This document shows, one piece after another, positions 1 through 7,000 of a stretch of DNA of 11,803 nt. Each line of letters starts with the position of its first letter. The stretch's first letter is position 1. The translations under genes and the position numbers were made by a program. The notes under the pieces were generated by a model. The model saw nothing but the letters and a program-made list of their open reading frames with translations, searched no databases and was not told the DNA's origin. The stretch is from positions 1 through 11,803 of the forward strand of contig JAIXZQ010000012.1 of the NCBI GenBank assembly GCA_027489475.1, written 5' to 3'. Origin of the DNA: Methylophilus sp. (GTDB lineage: Bacteria > Pseudomonadota > Gammaproteobacteria > Burkholderiales > Methylophilaceae).

Positions 1-401
1 ATGGTGATCAGACCTATGGCGAGCGCCGCGCCTTTGTAGTCTGGGAACGGATTATCTTCTCCGATGGCCGCTCCATAAGCCTCAACAAGGAGCCGGGTGT
101 CGATAGCACCGGGGCTGGCGGTGTAACGGGCCGGGTTGATCGGCGCTTGGGTCAATTGGTAGTTGCTTCGCTCTTTTCCGGTGCGATCACCACCTTGGGG
201 GAAGCGGCAAGGCGTGACGGTGATGGCAAATCCAGCTCCTTTATGGGCGATGCTGGCGATGCGGCCTCCATTGAAGCAGCGCGGGTCGGCGGTCGCCTGA
301 TCGACCGTGAACTTGATGTCAAACCGACCATTCGCATTGCCCAGGGATCCAGAGTTTACGCGCTCCTGACCCGGGATCTGATTTTGGAGCCTACGCCATG
401 A
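1..401 (+). CDS. trbI: TrbI/VirB10-family conjugal transfer protein, C-terminal part (5' end outside window)
   Basis: The reading frame is open from base 3 to the TGA at 399-401 and gives the last 132 residues of a longer protein. Visible motifs fit the C-terminal domain of VirB10/TrbI. They are the stretch FVVWERIIFSDGRSISL, a PGVDSTGAGGVTG loop followed by VDRR, a hydrophobic helical segment (LGQLVVASLFSGAITTLG) where the family has its outer-membrane 'antenna' helices, and a closing IRIAQGSRVYALLTRDL strand pair. VirB10 proteins span the envelope and join the inner-membrane platform of the type IV secretion channel to the outer-membrane pore. The stop codon overlaps the next start by 4 nt (ATGA), so translation is probably coupled to the signal peptidase gene. 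Family assignment is firm. The choice between the TrbI and VirB10 names is a naming matter, and the N-terminal transmembrane and proline-rich parts cannot be seen. Confidence 0.9.
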   Translation, partial: GDQTYGERRAFVVWERIIFSDGRSISLNKEPGVDSTGAGGVTGRVDRRLGQLVVASLFSGAITTLGEAARRDGDGKSSSFMGDAGDAASIEAARVGGRLIDRELDVKPTIRIAQGSRVYALLTRDLILEPTP

Positions 402-904
402 ACACAGGCCCCCTCCTCATTATTGCGCTCGTCCAAAGTTTGTTCGTTGCGAATACGGCTTTGCCCGACTTGAAGTCGAAACCGCCCGTGATCCTGAACG
501 AGACCCCCTCTATGGCAAAAGGTGCCTATGTTCGTGTGGGTGAAGTTGATGATCTCAAAAGTGGTGACATCATCGCGATGCCCATGAATGGCGCTGCCCG
601 GAATTATCTGGTCAAGAAACTTGGCTACCCAAAAGATACGATGCTGATCAAGCGCGTGGCGGGGCTCTCTGGCGATTTTGTGTGTCGGCAGGACAACGTG
701 GTTACGATCAACAAAAGAGCCATTTTCGCCGCTCATACGGACCGGCATGGCAACCCCCTCGCAGCCTGGAGCGGCTGCCGGACCTTATCCACCAACGAGG
801 TCTTTATCCTCGGCGATCATCCAGCAAGCTTTGACAGCCGTTTTCTCGGACCGGTCTCGCAGGGTGAATTGGCGGGCATCTATCGGGCGGTTATCACATG
901 GTAG
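398..904 (+). CDS. traF: TraF-type conjugative transfer signal peptidase (S26 family)
   Basis: A 168-residue protein of normal length for TraF. The N-terminus (residues 5-22) is hydrophobic and would act as a membrane anchor or signal. The catalytic dyad of S26 peptidases is visible: Ser38 in NETPSMAKGAY and Lys85 in LIKRVAG. The family's C-terminal signature LGDHPASFDSRFLGPV lies at about 138-153, with Asp146 in the place of the conserved acidic residue. In RP4 plasmids TraF matures and circularises the TrbC pilin in the inner membrane; the same role is inferred here from its place in a VirB10-containing operon. The ATG overlaps the preceding stop and is preceded by TTGGAG at 385-390, a reasonable ribosome site. 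Its 3' end overlaps the transglycosylase gene by 7 nt. Nothing is truncated and all key residues are present. Confidence 0.9.
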   Translation: MNTGPLLIIALVQSLFVANTALPDLKSKPPVILNETPSMAKGAYVRVGEVDDLKSGDIIAMPMNGAARNYLVKKLGYPKDTMLIKRVAGLSGDFVCRQDNVVTINKRAIFAAHTDRHGNPLAAWSGCRTLSTNEVFILGDHPASFDSRFLGPVSQGELAGIYRAVITW

Positions 905-1632
905 TCCGCTTCATCGCTCCATTTATTCTGGTCGGAAGCGTGGCTGTCGCTTCACTGGCACCAAGCGTGGCGCTGGGCGAGCCTGTCGATTGGACGACAT
1001 CTGGCGGAACTCTTTTCGCAAGTTCGGGTCTGCAAAATCGGCAGCGATTGATTGACCCGACCGATCCAGGCACCGCTCTGGTGCCACCGGTGGCCGCTAC
1101 AAGCGCCAGAGCCAAGGGTAAGGGCCACCCTCAAAATGATACCGCCGCCCATGATAATCCGTCTACAGATGATTATAGAGATGTGCGACTTTTGCCATCC
1201 AGCCAGCCCCTCGATCGGCTGATTACCAGGATCGCAAACGAGACAGGTTTGGATCCGAAACTTCTTCATGCGCTCGTTATCATTGAAAGCGCCTATGATA
1301 GCCGCGCCATTAGCCCAGTTGGCGCTCAAGGGCTGACGCAATTGATGCCTGGAACTGCTGCGGAGCTTGGCGTGCGCGATGCGTTTGATAGCGAAGAAAA
1401 CCTGCGTGCAGGCGCGCGCTATCTTGCCATCCAGATTGGCCGGTTCAGCGACATAAGATTGGCGCTGGCGGCTTATAACTCGGGTCCCAATCGTGTGGCC
1501 CGTTTGGGCCGTGTGCCCGATATCAACGAAACCCGAAACTATGTCCGCGACGGCATAGATTGCTATCTCGCCCTGACAGCAGGTCGCGGCATCCGCAATC
1601 GAAGTCAGTGTCGAACGGGCAAAAGGAGATAA
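898..1632 (+). CDS. VirB1-like lytic transglycosylase (SLT domain), exported
   Basis: A 244-residue protein that would cleave peptidoglycan in the periplasm so the type IV secretion channel can be built. It starts with a signal peptide: Arg4, a hydrophobic core at about 5-24, and a likely cut after Ala-Leu-Gly (25-27). A low-complexity linker at about 30-100 follows. The SLT catalytic domain spans about 105-225. It contains the catalytic Glu130 in IIESAYD, the GAQGLTQLMPGTA motif at 142-154 and the AYNSGP motif at 192-197. Its C-terminus is basic with two cysteines (CYLAL and SQCR), which could form a disulphide. The start overlaps traF by 7 nt and has no clear Shine-Dalgarno, so translation is probably coupled. 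VirB1/TrbN-type enzymes are regular members of conjugation operons. The domain call is firm; a more specific gene name is not justified. Confidence 0.93.
   Translation: MVVRFIAPFILVGSVAVASLAPSVALGEPVDWTTSGGTLFASSGLQNRQRLIDPTDPGTALVPPVAATSARAKGKGHPQNDTAAHDNPSTDDYRDVRLLPSSQPLDRLITRIANETGLDPKLLHALVIIESAYDSRAISPVGAQGLTQLMPGTAAELGVRDAFDSEENLRAGARYLAIQIGRFSDIRLALAAYNSGPNRVARLGRVPDINETRNYVRDGIDCYLALTAGRGIRNRSQCRTGKRR
1621..1628 (+). promoter_or_regulatory. Strong Shine-Dalgarno site for the helix-turn-helix gene
   Basis: AAAAGGAG lies 7 nt before the ATG at 1636 and overlaps the last codons of the transglycosylase gene. It fixes the start of the downstream gene and is much stronger than the ribosome sites of the two genes before it. 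The helix-turn-helix protein may therefore be made at a higher level than its operon partners. Confidence 0.75.
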
Positions 1633-1635
1633 ACC

Positions 1636-2115
1636 ATGGCCAAACGAAAGCCCGATACAAGTCTCGCCGGTCAGCTCGACATGTTTGGCGATTGGCAAGC
1701 ACCGAAACCAGTATCTCAGACCACTGTAGAGATAAGTGAGCCGCTAAAAAGCGCCTGCTTGCAGCCAGCAAACTTAGATCCTGTTGCGCAAATCGAGGCA
1801 GCAACCAAAGCTGTGCCCGCCAATGACCTAACTGCGCCCCAAGAATCCAAGCCGCCTCGCCGTCCAGGACGACCATCCCCGCATAGACGCGAGATCGTGC
1901 ATCATGGACGCGCATTGGGTAATCTGGACGCAAGGGCATTGCTGCGGCCCCCGGAACTCGCAGAACTGCTCGGTCTGACCATGTCGACCTTGGCCAAGCT
2001 GCGATGCTCTGGAAAGGGTCCACCATTTTACAAATTGACCAATCAAACGGTCGGCTATCGCCAGGATGAAGTGATGGAGTGGCTCGCCCAGCGCCGCCGC
2101 GTATCAACTTGGTGA
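1636..2115 (+). CDS. AlpA/excisionase-like helix-turn-helix protein at the end of the conjugation operon
   Basis: A 159-residue protein with three visible parts. Residues 1-20 contain QLDMF (13-17), which resembles the QL(S/D)LF peptide by which bacterial proteins bind the sliding clamp. Residues 20-95 look disordered and end in a basic, proline-rich stretch, PPRRPGRPSPHRR (73-85), reminiscent of an AT-hook. Residues about 100-155 form a MerR/AlpA-type winged helix. It reads LLRPPELAELLGLTMSTLAKLR (first helices and turn, about 102-123), then GKGPPFYKL and VGYRQDEVMEWL, the pattern of HTH_17/AlpA domains. Such proteins bind DNA as regulators or as excisionase-like factors. It follows the transglycosylase by 3 nt and is surely in the same transcript, so a role in controlling transfer or excision is a fair inference. 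Function is not shown by sequence alone. Confidence 0.85.
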   Translation: MAKRKPDTSLAGQLDMFGDWQAPKPVSQTTVEISEPLKSACLQPANLDPVAQIEAATKAVPANDLTAPQESKPPRRPGRPSPHRREIVHHGRALGNLDARALLRPPELAELLGLTMSTLAKLRCSGKGPPFYKLTNQTVGYRQDEVMEWLAQRRRVSTW

Positions 2116-2174
2116 AGTCAGGGTCGATCGAAATCTAATGACCAATCGTGGCCCAAAATCCGTAGTTCCGCTTA

Positions 2175-2199
2175 GTGAGTAAAGTTCGGCTTTGCTCGC
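2175..2199 (+). terminator. Hairpin after the conjugation operon, possible transcript end
   Basis: GTGAGTAAAG (2175-2184) can pair with CTTTGCTCGC (2190-2199) around a TTCGG loop. This gives 10 pairs, two of them G-U when read as plus-strand RNA. On the opposite strand those two would be mismatches, so the structure favours plus-strand RNA, i.e. the conjugation operon ending 60 nt upstream. There is no run of T after it, so it is not a classical intrinsic terminator. It could instead be a 3' stabilising structure or help Rho-dependent termination. Confidence 0.35.
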
Positions 2200-2222
2200 G
2201 CGCTATTGTTGGGCGTTACCAG

Positions 2223-2600
2223 CTACCGCCTATTGAATGGGGACGGTGCCAAGAAGCCGGTCAGTGCACCCAATAGACCAGAGGTCAGAGCGACTACCGC
2301 GTTGGGAATGTCTGGAATTGTAGTTTTCAGTTTTTCTGCGTCCAAGCCTTTTGCATACCACATAAAGCCCACAGTATAAATGACGACCCCGGCCACACAA
2401 AAAAGCAATGAAACGCAAAGCGTAATTACAATCCATCTGGATAATGCATCCGGGATCGCATTTTTGTCAGGGTCAATACTTTTCGCTTGTGCCAATAAAT
2501 TCGCGACCAATGTTTTGCCTTTGTCCGTATCAGCAAAGAGACCATCAGATCCCAGAATTAGATTAGCCAAGACGTCAGCCGATCTCTTAACTTCGCTCAT
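2223..2600 (-). CDS. Small membrane protein with two predicted transmembrane helices, unknown function
   Basis: A 125-residue protein I cannot assign to a family. I chose the ATG at 2598-2600 because GGGAGGA sits 5 nt upstream. A longer in-frame start at 2687 would add 29 basic, non-conserved-looking residues and has no better site. Residues 1-54 are soluble and mixed-charge. TM1 spans about 56-82 (WIVITLCVSLLFCVAGVVIY and following residues). A short charged loop with a lysine-rich segment (84-94) separates it from TM2 at about 98-118, which is glycine-rich (LTSGLLGALTGFLAP). The protein ends in basic Asn-Arg-Arg. The shape suits a small inner-membrane protein with its N-terminus in the cytoplasm. 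It is divergent from the alpha/beta hydrolase gene, 197 nt away. Possible roles include a partner or membrane effector for that hydrolase, or a holin-like protein; neither is demonstrated. Confidence 0.75.
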   Translation of the reverse strand: MSEVKRSADVLANLILGSDGLFADTDKGKTLVANLLAQAKSIDPDKNAIPDALSRWIVITLCVSLLFCVAGVVIYTVGFMWYAKGLDAEKLKTTIPDIPNAVVALTSGLLGALTGFLAPSPFNRR

Positions 2601-2605
2601 GTTGT

Positions 2606-2612
2606 TCCTCCC
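2606..2612 (-). promoter_or_regulatory. Shine-Dalgarno site deciding the start of the two-helix membrane protein
   Basis: Read on the minus strand this is GGGAGGA, 5 nt before the ATG at 2600. It is the strongest ribosome site near this gene and is the reason for preferring this start over the in-frame ATG at 2687. Confidence 0.75.
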
Positions 2613-2742
2613 AGAAGACTTTTTCCAGAACATCACGGATTTCTCTAGTAGTCGAGCTGAATCAACCCTCGGTCTCCTTTTTAGCATTCGTCTGTCGATT
2701 TATTTTCTACCCAGGTCTCTGTGTTCCGGTTAAAGACTTATG

Positions 2743-2768
2743 GAGTCCGGAGACGAAAGACTCTTCGT
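2743..2768 (+). other. Two overlapping inverted repeats in the leader of the hydrolase gene
   Basis: GAGTC at 2743-2747 pairs with GACTC at 2759-2763, and ACGAA at 2753-2757 pairs with TTCGT at 2764-2768. The two hairpins cannot form together. They lie 30-55 nt before the hydrolase start, between the divergent genes. They could be an operator or a weak RNA switch, but five-base stems also arise by chance. I found no convincing promoter hexamers in this 197-nt intergenic region on either strand. Confidence 0.25.
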
Positions 2769-2784
2769 GTTAGAACGACTGATG

Positions 2785-2793
2785 TAAGGAGGG
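2785..2793 (+). promoter_or_regulatory. Near-perfect Shine-Dalgarno site for the alpha/beta hydrolase
   Basis: TAAGGAGGG lies 4 nt before the ATG at 2798 and matches the anti-Shine-Dalgarno sequence almost fully. It fixes the hydrolase start and predicts efficient translation once the gene is transcribed. Confidence 0.8.
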
Positions 2794-2797
2794 CTAG

Positions 2798-4009
2798 ATG
2801 CAGGGCAGATGGATCAATGCGTCAAAAAGCAAAACCGCCGTAGTTTTCGTTCATGGTGTCCTCTCAAAGCAAGAAACTAGCTGGCGTGCACGTTCCGGCG
2901 CTTACTGGCCAGAACTCTTGTCTAAAACTCCAGCGGTTAGTGAGGTTGGTGTCTATGTATTCACGTACCGAACTGGATTTTTCAGCAGATCATATCGCCT
3001 TGGAGACGTAGTTGACGCGCTGAAGGAGCACATGCGCCTCGACGGTGTTTTTAAGTGCAGTTCCATCATCTTCGTCGCCCATAGCATGGGGGGCATCGTT
3101 GTGCGGAAGCTCATTACCGAAAGCTCCAATGACTTTGTCGACCAACACATTTCTGTGGGTTTGTTTCTCGTCGCCTCGCCTTCCCTCGGGTCAGAATACG
3201 CGAACTTCCTGAGACCTTTGGCCGAGTTGGTCGGTCACAAGCAGGCCGATGCACTGCGGTTCTCGCAAGAAAACAGTTGGCTGATGGATCTCGATAAAGA
3301 ATTCAAAAATCTGCAAGCCTCCGGTCGGATGAAACTAAGCGGCAAGGAGCTAATGGAAGACAAATTCATTCTCGGCAACATTCTTAACAAGCAGGTCGTC
3401 GAACCATTCTCCGCCGGAAGGTATTTTGGTGAGTCCTATAAGGTTCCTGACAGCGACCACTTTACGATCGCCGCCCCAGAGGATGCCGACGCGGTGCAGC
3501 ACCGCCAGCTCATTCAATTCATCGAAGACTTACTTCACGACCAGAGCAAGCCACTGCAGTTATATCTAGTACCGGGTTATTCAACGTTATCAAGCAGGAT
3601 CGTTTCACTACTATCGCAAACGGCAGCCGGACAAAGCGCAACTTTTATTGAAGAGGACCCAGTCCGTCTTGAGTATGGTCTCCAGCGACTGTTCACCGAT
3701 ACAAAACGTCATCTCTTTCTGATCGAGCTGCTAGACAGGCTAGTGGCCCATGAAATTGTTTCACTTATCATAAATGCACGCTCCTATGGGCGGATGCTCA
3801 CACGAAAGCCAATCTTTGTTTTTCTAGCAGAGGAAGCACAATCTAAACTTTGGTGTGAATTACTACCACCTCAGAAAGCTGGAGCAATTCGCCGCTATAT
3901 GCATGTAGATCCTAACAAACTGGTTGACGCTGTATCCGGCAAGGAATTGATCGCGAAAGTAGAGAAAGAGTGGGCTACAAGGCCTCAATCGTCTGCCAAT
4001 CTCTTGTAG
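2798..4009 (+). CDS. Alpha/beta hydrolase (lipase/esterase type) with an unrecognised C-terminal domain
   Basis: A 403-residue protein. Residues about 12-247 form an alpha/beta-hydrolase fold. The first strand AVVFVHG (14-20) supplies the oxyanion region, the nucleophile elbow is AHSMGG with Ser96, a strand plus loop VASPSLGSEY follows (125-134), and the catalytic His is probably His221 in PDSDHFTIAAP. The layout resembles the PGAP1/SERAC1-like (DUF676-type) lipases. An acid residue is not certain; Glu202 in VVEPFS is one candidate. No signal peptide or membrane helix is seen, so the protein is probably cytoplasmic. The likely activity is ester or lipid hydrolysis; the substrate is unknown. 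Residues 251-403 alternate strands and helices (LQLYLVPG, HLFLIELL, IVSLIINA, PIFVFLAEEA) like a small Rossmann-type domain that I cannot name. The gene is divergent from a two-helix membrane protein and convergent with the giant gene 76 nt downstream. Hydrolases of this type occur in bacterial defence loci, but that role is inference here. Confidence 0.85.
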   Translation: MQGRWINASKSKTAVVFVHGVLSKQETSWRARSGAYWPELLSKTPAVSEVGVYVFTYRTGFFSRSYRLGDVVDALKEHMRLDGVFKCSSIIFVAHSMGGIVVRKLITESSNDFVDQHISVGLFLVASPSLGSEYANFLRPLAELVGHKQADALRFSQENSWLMDLDKEFKNLQASGRMKLSGKELMEDKFILGNILNKQVVEPFSAGRYFGESYKVPDSDHFTIAAPEDADAVQHRQLIQFIEDLLHDQSKPLQLYLVPGYSTLSSRIVSLLSQTAAGQSATFIEEDPVRLEYGLQRLFTDTKRHLFLIELLDRLVAHEIVSLIINARSYGRMLTRKPIFVFLAEEAQSKLWCELLPPQKAGAIRRYMHVDPNKLVDAVSGKELIAKVEKEWATRPQSSANLL

Positions 4010-4085
4010 TCCGCAGGGAGTTCCTTGAGTGCAAATCGCGTTTTCAGTTTTGCCATTAGCATGACCGCTGAGTCTGAATTTCTAT

Positions 4086-7000
4086 TCATGCAAGACGAAC
4101 ATATTTTGTCGGCCTCGAAATAGACAAAATCAAAGCTAGAGAATCGTCAGGGTTATCTAGTGGCGCATTCTCCTCTGAGGGGAATAAAAGCTCGGCTATA
4201 TCCAAATTTTCCTTTTCCTTGTCATAATCCAGACGCGGGTCAAACAAAATTCGGATGAACCGCAATCGAACTTGCGAGCCCTTGATCAGGTTTTTGAATT
4301 GGGAGTCGGCGGAACCGGCGGCCTCAGCTCCCTTTGGCTTCGGCCAGGCTGCCTTGGCTGCATTTAGGTAGAATTTCGTTGCGCCATCTTGAACCACTAG
4401 TGGCTTCATTAGAATTGGCTGTTCACGCGAACGACCTGAAATATCAAAGGTTTCACGTGTCAGCAGACCAAAGAGCTCTTCACGCGCGCCTCCGCCGCTG
4501 CCTTTCGCATTACCGGCGAACAATTCAACGTCCAGGCCGCGCGAGCTGTTTCGATCCTCAATTTTGATGTCCAAAGCTTCAAGGCCTTTGGGCTCTAACT
4601 CCAAATTGTCGATTGAAACCGGTACCAGGGAACCACCTCCGACACGGCCTGTCAAAACCGAAGCCGCCACAGTGAACTGGCACCATTTCGCTGGCCCGCG
4701 GGCGGAGAGGCGCGCCAGACGAACGCTAAGGGCAATTTCTGATGGATGTGTGCAGCTAACTTTAACTTCAGATCCTGCGGCTTGAACTTGAGTAGCCGCA
4801 ATGTCACCATCAACAAGTGTAATCCAGCGATTACAGTCCGAGGTAACCAGTTCCTCGGATTCCGCATTTGCCACAATCATCACCTGGATCGTTAACGTCA
4901 CCGTTGGCTTCCAATCGGGGCCTGTCAAGTTCCTGGCAACTGGTGATGCAATGACACGCCACCTTGGCATTCCTCGGCTGACATTGATCGAGTGTGTTCC
5001 GTGGCTTGGATAGTCCAACACTTCGTTGTGATCCGGGGCCCCTTCGCAACCGGCAATCCTGATCCTGCGACCCAACGAGACAAGCGATACGCCATCCGCT
5101 GGTGGGCGCACGTCAACAGAGAAGGCCTGACCATCAATCCCCATGCTGAAAGTTACCGGTTTCAAACCTTCCCATTCGAAAACTGCGCATTCAGCTGTTA
5201 TTCTTGGACCCAGGGTGTCGCTGCTTGCGATTTGCTCGACAGCTGATGAAAATGAGCGACGCCCCTCAGCATCACCGCTGACACTCACCTCTGGACTCTT
5301 TCTGTCAGTCTCCAGGCCGTCAGGCAGTTCTAAGCGCCTGAAGGCAATTTTGGCGAAGGTCCAGGGCAGCACATGATCAAGTAGTGCGGGCCTAACCAAA
5401 AAGCTTGTATGACCAAACAATCCGCCCCTAAATGCTCCATCGAAGCCAAGGCCCGTCGGGCCGTCGACCATTATTGGAAACTGCAACTGCACTTCAAGCT
5501 CCGGATCGCTTGCTTGACCCCAGGGTGCCAGGCTGCGAATGGGGTCGTGTCCCGCCTCCGGCCAATATTGGCGAGCCTGATTTGGCGGAACTTTGTTGAT
5601 TGACCGCCAGGCGTTAAAAAAGAGGCCATCCAAATCCCTTTGGGCGGCTGACCCGGCTTCAACTTGCCGCGTCTCAGTCTCCTTTTGCGCTAGAATAGCG
5701 CCTAAAGTGTCATCAAGCTCTGCAAAGCGCTGTGACCATTCCGCGCTGTCTGCAGACAAAGTTCCAAGCTCGTTTTTTAGTGCAGCAATTTCGCTGCTGG
5801 CTGAGTTGATTTTTGCTTGCAGCAGAACAATTTCTTGCTCCTTTTGAGCTCTATTTGGGTCCTCAGGTGGCAGCTGATCGAGTTCAGTTATCGCCAGGTT
5901 GTATTCGGCTTCAAACGATTGCTTTTTTAGTATTGATTCCGTGAGTTGATATTGTTTCGCTACTCTGTCGCTACTATCGGCCGGCAATGTTCCAACAAGT
6001 TTATAAAGCGCATCTCTTCTTTCCCTAAGGGTCCGCAGTATATTCCTGGTCATTCCCAGTTCGTAGAGACATTTTTGCAGTTCATCGCGTTTTACCTTCA
6101 GCTCTTTATCAAAGTTCCCGGAAGTACCGCCCTCATGCTCGTCTACCTCTTGAACTGGTGGGGCGTAAGGGTGACGGACGGACTCGACTATCGGTATCAA
6201 CGTATCGCCGTAGTGATCGTTTGCGTGCCAGGTATCATGGAACACTGCCATGATGGGGGGCACCAACGTATCGTTGGTTAATGCTTCGGTCAGGGGCAAT
6301 GCCAAAGCAAGCGCCGGGGTTGGCACGCCCCGGCCGGTATCCTTATCTTTGACACTCAGTTCAAACCACGTTTGAGCCTTGTTGATTTGATTGACTTTTG
6401 CGAGCTTGATTGTTGCAGTCCGTTGATCGGCGAAAAATGGGAGATATCGGCTGTCTAGTTCAACTTGGAACCGCCAGAGGTTCCAGCCACCAAGCCAGTT
6501 CAGGTCTCGTGCGACCAAAGAATTTTTTATGTTGTATTTTTGACTGAATAATTGTCGGTAACTTACACTTGCCTCTTCTGTCCGTCCAATTTCGTTATCC
6601 TTTCGCCCATAGAAAGCTTTGCCGAAGTCCGCGCCTGCAGGATGGTTGGTGATATCGCTGGCAACTTTGTCGGAATCCAGCACGGGCTGTCCACGCCACG
6701 CCCAGCGTTGCGGCACTAGTCTTATCCGATCTACATATTGCGAGCCTTTCGGGAAAGCCGCCCCCCCCGGCAGGGTGAGCGAAAGAGTTGCACGTCGATC
6801 AAATAAAGTTGTTGAAGTAGCTTCCAGATTCACATTCCAATCTGCAGGTGCCGGCATCTCGTGTGTCGCAACCTCAATTGGAATGGTTGCCGCGGGGCCC
6901 AGCAGCCAAGTGTCCCCATCAATTGTCTCACGCAAAAGGGTCTCAAGGACAGAGCGCCCAAAACGGTCGGCCTTCCCTTTAACTCCATTGGTGTAAGGGC

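Noticed and set aside
952..1698. Minus-strand open frame of 248 codons opposite the transglycosylase
   Set aside because: It is antisense to a gene with clear catalytic motifs, has no ribosome site and its translation has no domain-like pattern.
1523..2107. Minus-strand open frame of 194 codons opposite the helix-turn-helix gene
   Set aside because: Shadow of a real gene; the composition is rich in Arg/Trp/Cys as expected from an antisense frame.
2380..2733. Plus-strand open frame of 117 codons over the membrane protein gene
   Set aside because: No ribosome site before its ATG, and it overlaps a minus-strand gene with a strong site and two clear membrane helices.
2601..2797. Promoters for the divergent pair
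   Set aside because: I looked for -35/-10 hexamers with 16-18 nt spacing on both strands and found no convincing set.
901..4014. Shared GTAGTCCGC at 901-909 and 4006-4014 as possible attachment repeats
   Set aside because: Nine bases lying inside or at the end of coding sequences; readily explained by chance.
4010..4085. Terminator between the convergent hydrolase and giant genes
   Set aside because: Only weak pairing such as GCAAA with TTTGC over a 13-nt loop, and no T-run next to it; not enough to call.
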